Part shown: positions 59,400 to 64,000 of the stretch, one piece after another
How positions within the stretch are numbered: the stretch's first letter is position 1
Layout: each line of letters opens with the position of its first letter
DNA from: Sediminicola arcticus
Lineage (GTDB): Bacteria > Bacteroidota > Bacteroidia > Flavobacteriales > Flavobacteriaceae
Assembly: GCF_040566695.1 (NCBI RefSeq)
Contig: NZ_JBEXAE010000005.1
Coordinates: forward strand, 1-64,000
Length of the DNA stretch: 64,000 nt
Direction: 5' to 3'
The notes under the pieces: model-generated
Seen by the model: the letters and a program-made list of their open reading frames with translations, nothing else
What the model was told of the DNA's origin: nothing
The model's database searches: none
Translations under genes and position numbers: made by a program

Positions 59400-61871
59400 T
59401 TATTTCTTCATCAGCTTCGCTGTCATCTTCTTAATCCGATCTGCCAGTTTTTCGCTAGATAATTTTTCCCTGAGTCGGTCTGTAATGATGGGGAAGGAGA
59501 AGGGGGTGGGTTTTTTACAATCTTTCCAAACCACTTTCTGCTCCTCTATACGTTCTAATGCCAAACGCAAACGACCTTCCTCCAATTGATGTTCAAAAGT
59601 TTCTGTAAAGGCTTGTTGGAACAATAGGTTATCTGCCTCGTAATCCCTGAAAACATCAAATAATAACTGGGAACTGCTCTGTAGATGTTTCATTTTTATC
59701 CCCTTATCGGGATATCCTGTGAATACCATACCACTGATCACAGCGATATCTCTAAATTTTCTTCTAGCCATTTCTGTTGAGTTTAAGCTTTTTCGCAAAT
59801 CGTCCAATAGAAATTCGGCACTGAAAAGGTTGTTATCCATGACCTGCTGCATATCTATCTGTTGATCTGACAGCAGTTCAAACCCATAATCGTTAAACGC
59901 AATGGAAAAGGTAACCGGCGTCAAAAGACTAATGCGGTATGCTAATAGACTTCCCATAGCTTCATGGACAAACCGACCTTCAAAAGGATAGAATATATGG
60001 TGGTATCCATCTCTGGTCTTGAAAGTTTCTATTAGAAATTCATCCGGTTTGGGAACGATACTCTCCATTTTTTGCCTTTCAAAAATACCATCTAATGCCC
60101 TCATCTCTTTGGAAAGTTGGGAAGTTGGTAGATTTGCCCCATATAGTTCTTCCCGCAGCAGTTCGGACATTTGTGCGGAAAAACCCATCCTGCCGCCCAT
60201 CCAGCTAGGAACCTTATTGGTTTTTTTAGAAGAATTGCGCACGTGCACCTGCATATCTTTAATGCGTATAAACTCCAAGTTTCTTCCGGCAAAAGTGAAC
60301 ACGTCCCCTTGGGTTAGTTTAGAAATAAAAAATTCCTCAATAGAACCTATATATCCGCCTTTTTGATATCGGACAATTAAATTGGCATCTCCCACAATGG
60401 TTCCTATTTGAAAGCGATGGCGCATGGCAACGCCTCGGCTATTTACCTTGAATCTGCCATCATCCTCAATCTCTACTTTTTTATATTCATCATAAGACTG
60501 AAGGCTTTGACTTCCGAGTACAATAAAATTCAACAGCCATTGCCATTGGTCTTTTGAAATAGCATGGAAACAAAAGGTTTCACGAATTTCCTTGTAAATC
60601 TTATCCGCAAAAAAACCATCGGAAACCGCCAAAGTGGTCAGGTATTGCACCAATACATCATAACTGTTAAGGTAGGGCAATCGATCCTCCACCACCTGAT
60701 CTTTTACTGCTCTTTGAAGGGCAGAAGCTTCTATGAGTTCCATAGCGTGAGTGGGCAAGAAATAGATGACACTTTCTTCTCCTGGTCTATGGCCACTTCG
60801 GCCAGCCCTTTGTAAAAAACGGGCCACTCCTTTTGGTCCCCCTATTTGTATAACGGTTTCTACCGGGGCAAAATCTACTCCAAGGTCTAGACTAGAAGTA
60901 CATACCACTGCTTTTAGACTTTCATTTCTGATGGCTTGCTCTACCCATAACCGGGTTTCCTTGTTGATGCTTCCGTGATGCATGGCAATTTCTCCCGCAT
61001 ACTCTGGATGTAGTTGTAGGATTTTTTGGAACCATATTTCGCATTGGCTTCGGGTATTGGTAAAAAGCAAGGTGGTCTTACTCGCATTGATGATGGGAAC
61101 TACTTCCTCCAATAAATGAAGACCCAAATGTCCCCGCCAAGGAAATGTTTCCATGGTTTTGGGAATAATACTTTTTACCGTGATTTTTTTGTTCAATTTC
61201 GCTTTGATCAAAACCGAATTTCCCTGAATTTCTTTGTTTGTGCCTAAAAGCACCTCTTTTGCCTGTTCCAAATTCCCTATGGTTGCAGAAATACCCCAAA
61301 TGCGAATGTTCTTGGAGACTGTTCTTAATCTGGAGAGGGCCAGCTCCATTTGAACACCACGTTTGGTACCCAATAACTCATGCCACTCGTCCACGACTAT
61401 GGCCGAGCAGTTTTTGAACATGGTATCATACCCCTTGGAGGCCAATAATAACTGTAAACTTTCAGGGGTGGTAATCAGAAGGTCTGGCATGTTTTTCTTC
61501 TGTTGTACTCTTTCTTTATTTGTGGTATCCCCAGAACGTATACCTATCGTGAAATTTGTGCCCAAGTCCTTGGAAACTCGTTCTGCTGACTGGAGTATTT
61601 CTTGAGAGAGCGCTCTAAGGGGTGTTATCCAAATGGCCTTAAGGCCACTTTTGTGATTGGTTTTATAGTCAGGATTGTTTTTTATATAATTAAGGATAAT
61701 GGGAAACCAAAGGGCGTAGGTTTTTCCACTGCCCGTAGGAGCGTTAAGAAGGCCATGCTTTCCTTGTAAAAATGCTCTCCATGTATCTTTTTGAAATTTA
61801 AAAGGGGTCCAGCCTTGTTGTGAAAACCAAGCTTCGGCTATGTTGTAAAGCTGTTCTCTATTCATCATCAC
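59400..61871 (-). CDS. Ligase-associated Lhr-like DEXH-box helicase
   Basis: 823 residues. Superfamily 2 motifs: LLNAPTGSGKTYALWFP (Walker A), IVVDEWHELLG (DEWH), WGISATIGNLEQA, TLLFTNTRSQCE, VVCTSSLDLGVDFAPVE and FLQRAGRSGHRPGEES. C-terminal Lhr-core winged-helix and beta-barrel parts follow (FVLGSQSLQSYDEYKKVE; GDVFTFAGRNLEFIRIKDMQVHV; MGGRMGFS). It should be a 3' to 5' ssDNA translocase used in repair. Its first codons overlap the DNA ligase end by 14 bases, so translation is coupled. Fully intact. Confidence 0.95.
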   Translation of the reverse strand: MMMNREQLYNIAEAWFSQQGWTPFKFQKDTWRAFLQGKHGLLNAPTGSGKTYALWFPIILNYIKNNPDYKTNHKSGLKAIWITPLRALSQEILQSAERVSKDLGTNFTIGIRSGDTTNKERVQQKKNMPDLLITTPESLQLLLASKGYDTMFKNCSAIVVDEWHELLGTKRGVQMELALSRLRTVSKNIRIWGISATIGNLEQAKEVLLGTNKEIQGNSVLIKAKLNKKITVKSIIPKTMETFPWRGHLGLHLLEEVVPIINASKTTLLFTNTRSQCEIWFQKILQLHPEYAGEIAMHHGSINKETRLWVEQAIRNESLKAVVCTSSLDLGVDFAPVETVIQIGGPKGVARFLQRAGRSGHRPGEESVIYFLPTHAMELIEASALQRAVKDQVVEDRLPYLNSYDVLVQYLTTLAVSDGFFADKIYKEIRETFCFHAISKDQWQWLLNFIVLGSQSLQSYDEYKKVEIEDDGRFKVNSRGVAMRHRFQIGTIVGDANLIVRYQKGGYIGSIEEFFISKLTQGDVFTFAGRNLEFIRIKDMQVHVRNSSKKTNKVPSWMGGRMGFSAQMSELLREELYGANLPTSQLSKEMRALDGIFERQKMESIVPKPDEFLIETFKTRDGYHHIFYPFEGRFVHEAMGSLLAYRISLLTPVTFSIAFNDYGFELLSDQQIDMQQVMDNNLFSAEFLLDDLRKSLNSTEMARRKFRDIAVISGMVFTGYPDKGIKMKHLQSSSQLLFDVFRDYEADNLLFQQAFTETFEHQLEEGRLRLALERIEEQKVVWKDCKKPTPFSFPIITDRLREKLSSEKLADRIKKMTAKLMKK

Positions 61872-63483
61872 TTTTGGAACCTGAAATGAATCCCTTTAAA
61901 TCTTCAAGGGTATTGGCCTCATTTATTTTTTTGTCTGTGCGCCATCTTAAAATACGGGGAAATCTTGTTGCAACGCCACTTTTGTGCCTTTTGGAAATGG
62001 CAATCCCCTCAAATGCAATTTCAAAAACGTGATGTGGGGTAACGCTGCGCACTGGTCCAAAACGTTCCAGAGTATTTTTTTTGATCCAAGCGTCTATTTT
62101 ACTAAACTCGGCATCAGTAAGTCCGGAGTACGCTTTGGCGAAGGTGACCAATTCCTTTTCGCCAATTTCATTTTGGTCCCAAAGGGCAAAGGTATAATCC
62201 GTAAAAAGATTACTGCGTCTACCATGGCCGCGCATGGCATAGGTGAGAACGGCATCAATGGTCAAAGGATCTACTTTCCATTTCCACCAATTGCCCTTTT
62301 TTCTACCCACCAGGTAGGGTGAATCTTTTCGTTTGAGCATGAGTCCCTCACTTTTCACTTCTCTTGAACGATTCCTTTCTTGCACCGCTTCTTCCCAATT
62401 AGAGAATTCCATGGTTTCTGATAAATGAAGGGGCAGGGCTATGTTTTCTAGGATTGGGCGCACCAAGGCTTCTAGGAATTTTCTCCGTTCAGAAAAAGGT
62501 TGTTTTCGAATATCCTTCCCCTTCCATTCCAATAGATCATATGCTTTTAGAACTACAGGTGTTTTTTTAAGCAATGCTTTTGAGATGGTCTTTCTACCTA
62601 TCCTGGTCTGTAGGTCGTTAAATGTTCCAATTTCTCCATTGAGAAAAGGCAAAATTTCTCCATCTAAAACTGTCCCATTCGGAATTTGCCCAATAAAGGA
62701 ATTGAACTCAGGATATTTGTCAGTTACCAATTCTTCACCGCGGCTCCAGATAAATATTTCGTTATTTCTAATGATGATCTGTGAACGAATACCGTCCCAT
62801 TTATGTTCTACAAACCAGTCTTTTACATCGCCTAATTTATCAGGAGTATCCTCTATGGCATGTGCAAGATAAAAAGGGAAGGGTTTGGAGAGGTAATCAC
62901 TTTTATTTTCTTCCAAAACTAGTTTTTGAAAGGAGATACTGTTGGGGTCCCAATTGCCCATTAGTTTATAGGCCAATATATCTTCGTCTATTTCCGTGGC
63001 TTGGGCGAGGGCCTTAGTCATCAATTTTTGGCTGAGCCCTATCCGAAATCCACCGGTGATTAATTTGGTGAAAACAAAGCGTTCGTAATAGTCCATCGTC
63101 TTCCAGTTTTGAAAGAGATAGGCCTTTTTTTCAGTTTCTGGTTTTGCTTTTAGAGCTATCATTTCCTCTAGAAACTGGGATAGGCTTTTTTCTGTTTGAA
63201 CCGTTGCAGAAGGGATTACCAAAGCTATGGTTTCGGCTAAATCCCCCACAATATGATAGCTTTCCTCAAAGAGCCATAGGGGAATATTTGAAAGTTCAGA
63301 GGCCCATTGGCGCAGTAAGGTAGTGTTCACAGGTCTCGGTGGTCTGCGATGCGATAGAATAGCGATGGTCCAAACCTTATCCTTATCCTCTACTTGTTTA
63401 AAATATGTTGTCAACGCCGCTACTTTTTGGGTAGTCTTATTTGTGCTGTCCAAGGTTTTTATAAGTTGCGCGAATCTTTTCAT
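61858..63483 (-). CDS. ATP-dependent DNA ligase of the ligase-associated repair cluster
   Basis: 541 residues from ATG 63481-63483 (an in-frame TTG two codons earlier is less likely). The adenylated lysine is in VEHKWDGIRSQI (about residue 228, motif I KxDG). Further nucleotidyltransferase motifs are FIWSRGEELVTDKYPE, GTVLDGEILPF, FEG-like SEGLMLKRKDSPY (motif IV) and KWKVDPLTIDAVLTYAM (motif V). An N-terminal DNA-binding domain covers about 1-210. It seals nicks and is not the NAD+-dependent replicative ligase. It overlaps the helicase gene by 14 bases and follows the exonuclease gene by 27. Confidence 0.94.
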   Translation of the reverse strand: MKRFAQLIKTLDSTNKTTQKVAALTTYFKQVEDKDKVWTIAILSHRRPPRPVNTTLLRQWASELSNIPLWLFEESYHIVGDLAETIALVIPSATVQTEKSLSQFLEEMIALKAKPETEKKAYLFQNWKTMDYYERFVFTKLITGGFRIGLSQKLMTKALAQATEIDEDILAYKLMGNWDPNSISFQKLVLEENKSDYLSKPFPFYLAHAIEDTPDKLGDVKDWFVEHKWDGIRSQIIIRNNEIFIWSRGEELVTDKYPEFNSFIGQIPNGTVLDGEILPFLNGEIGTFNDLQTRIGRKTISKALLKKTPVVLKAYDLLEWKGKDIRKQPFSERRKFLEALVRPILENIALPLHLSETMEFSNWEEAVQERNRSREVKSEGLMLKRKDSPYLVGRKKGNWWKWKVDPLTIDAVLTYAMRGHGRRSNLFTDYTFALWDQNEIGEKELVTFAKAYSGLTDAEFSKIDAWIKKNTLERFGPVRSVTPHHVFEIAFEGIAISKRHKSGVATRFPRILRWRTDKKINEANTLEDLKGFISGSKSDDE

Positions 63484-63510
63484 AAACAAAATAGCTACCT
63501 AAGGCTGTTA

Positions 63511-64000
63511 TTAGATCTTCGAAAGTTGTTTTAGGTTTCCTTCTTCTGACTCTTGTGTACTTAATTCAGAAAGTTCTCCTTCATATTGGGTTTTTTCTGT
63601 GCGGGCATCATACCCTAATTCCCTTAAATATTTAGAAAATAGATCTGTATATCCATGGGTACATATTATTTTTTCAGCACCAGTGGCCTTTATGCTATCT
63701 AATAATTGTTGAAAGTCGCAATGGTCACTGAGGACAAAACCCCTATCTATTGCCCTTCTTCTTCTGGCTCCTCTGAAAGCCATCCAGCCACTAGCAGAAC
63801 CTGTGACAAAGGGTGCCATTTTTCTGATCCATGGGCTTCCATGCGCACTTGGCGGGGCCAAAACCATATTTCCAAGAAAATCAACTTTTTTGGTGTCCTT
63901 GGTTATTAGGGTCGTAGAAGGAAAATTCACCATTGGTCTTAGAACTTCCGTCATATTTTCTATTGCTGCATGGGTATAAATGTTACCAATATCCGTATCT
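63511..64000 (-). CDS. Ligase-associated MBL-fold exonuclease (C-terminal part; runs off the right edge)
   Basis: Only the C-terminal 162 codons are in the window; the frame is open to the edge (DTDIGNIYTHAAIENMTE at the start of the visible part). The late metallo-beta-lactamase/beta-CASP features are present: VLAPPSAHGSPWIRKM, DRGFVLSDHCDFQQLL with a metal Asp-His, and EKIICTHGYTD, the terminal His. This is the exonuclease of the ligase/Lhr/PdeM set. The last 20 residues are rich in Glu and Ser. It is the first gene of the unit and starts beyond position 64000. Confidence 0.9.
   Translation of the reverse strand, partial: DTDIGNIYTHAAIENMTEVLRPMVNFPSTTLITKDTKKVDFLGNMVLAPPSAHGSPWIRKMAPFVTGSASGWMAFRGARRRRAIDRGFVLSDHCDFQQLLDSIKATGAEKIICTHGYTDLFSKYLRELGYDARTEKTQYEGELSELSTQESEEGNLKQLSKI

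Overview
This window reads as chromosomal DNA from a member of the Flavobacteriaceae (Bacteroidota). It is AT-rich and carries families typical of that group: DUF3667, DUF6090, a DUF1800/DUF1501 pair ending in a type IX (T9SS) sorting domain, a RimB-RimK fusion, the ligase-associated DNA repair cluster, and one TAnnTTTG-type -7 promoter element. I saw no rRNA, tRNA, CRISPR array, intact insertion sequence or prophage.

Layout. 1-1.7 kb: a secreted amidohydrolase bounded by integron-like 7-bp motifs, and a decayed small gene. 1.7-5.6 kb: DUF4202, a siroheme-type precorrin-2 dehydrogenase, moeA, moaE and a moaC-moaB fusion. No moaA, moaD or molybdoenzyme is present, so the block looks cut at both ends. 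6.3-10.8 kb: a tightly overlapping polyamine operon (arginine decarboxylase, agmatinase, deoxyhypusine synthase-like enzyme, acidic partner protein) ending in a broken RMD1/YagE-family gene. 10.9-19.4 kb: VOC protein, RimB-RimK fusion, threonine dehydrogenase, small envelope proteins, an NAD-binding protein with a membrane M28 peptidase, and a CBS protein. 19.5-30.8 kb: ChaN-like protein, a broken CDGSH gene, a TetR-controlled CMD/DsbA-like locus with two matching operators, serine hydrolase, XRE, DUF2914, and an aldehyde dehydrogenase/DUF779/AraC locus.

31.3-38.6 kb is accessory and decayed: DUF3667, an AlgI/AlgJ-like acetylation pair, a receiver-domain fragment, a frameshifted plasmanylethanolamine-desaturase (Kua/CarF) gene, a proline-iminopeptidase-like lipoprotein and a multiply broken DUF6090 gene. 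38.8-53.9 kb: a short SSB, a secreted M28 peptidase, small basic and Tyr/His-rich proteins, a PAP2 gene with two in-frame TGA codons, a histone-deacetylase-like protein, tex, metG, DUF1501/DUF1800, a frameshifted yraN and a TlpA-like protein. 54-64 kb: mfd, an aminotransferase, and the PdeM / Lhr-like helicase / DNA ligase / exonuclease repair cluster, which runs off the right edge.

The most notable feature of the window as a whole is gene decay. At least seven recognisable genes carry nonsense codons or single-base frameshifts, while the long housekeeping genes (mfd, tex, metG, lhr, ligase) are fully open. That contrast argues for real, ongoing loss of dispensable functions rather than uniformly poor sequence. 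I did not find a clear new defence or mobile system. The best candidates for new biology are the polyamine operon with its acidic partner, the RimB-RimK fusion, the perfect palindromes at regulatory positions, and the possible integron-like boundaries.
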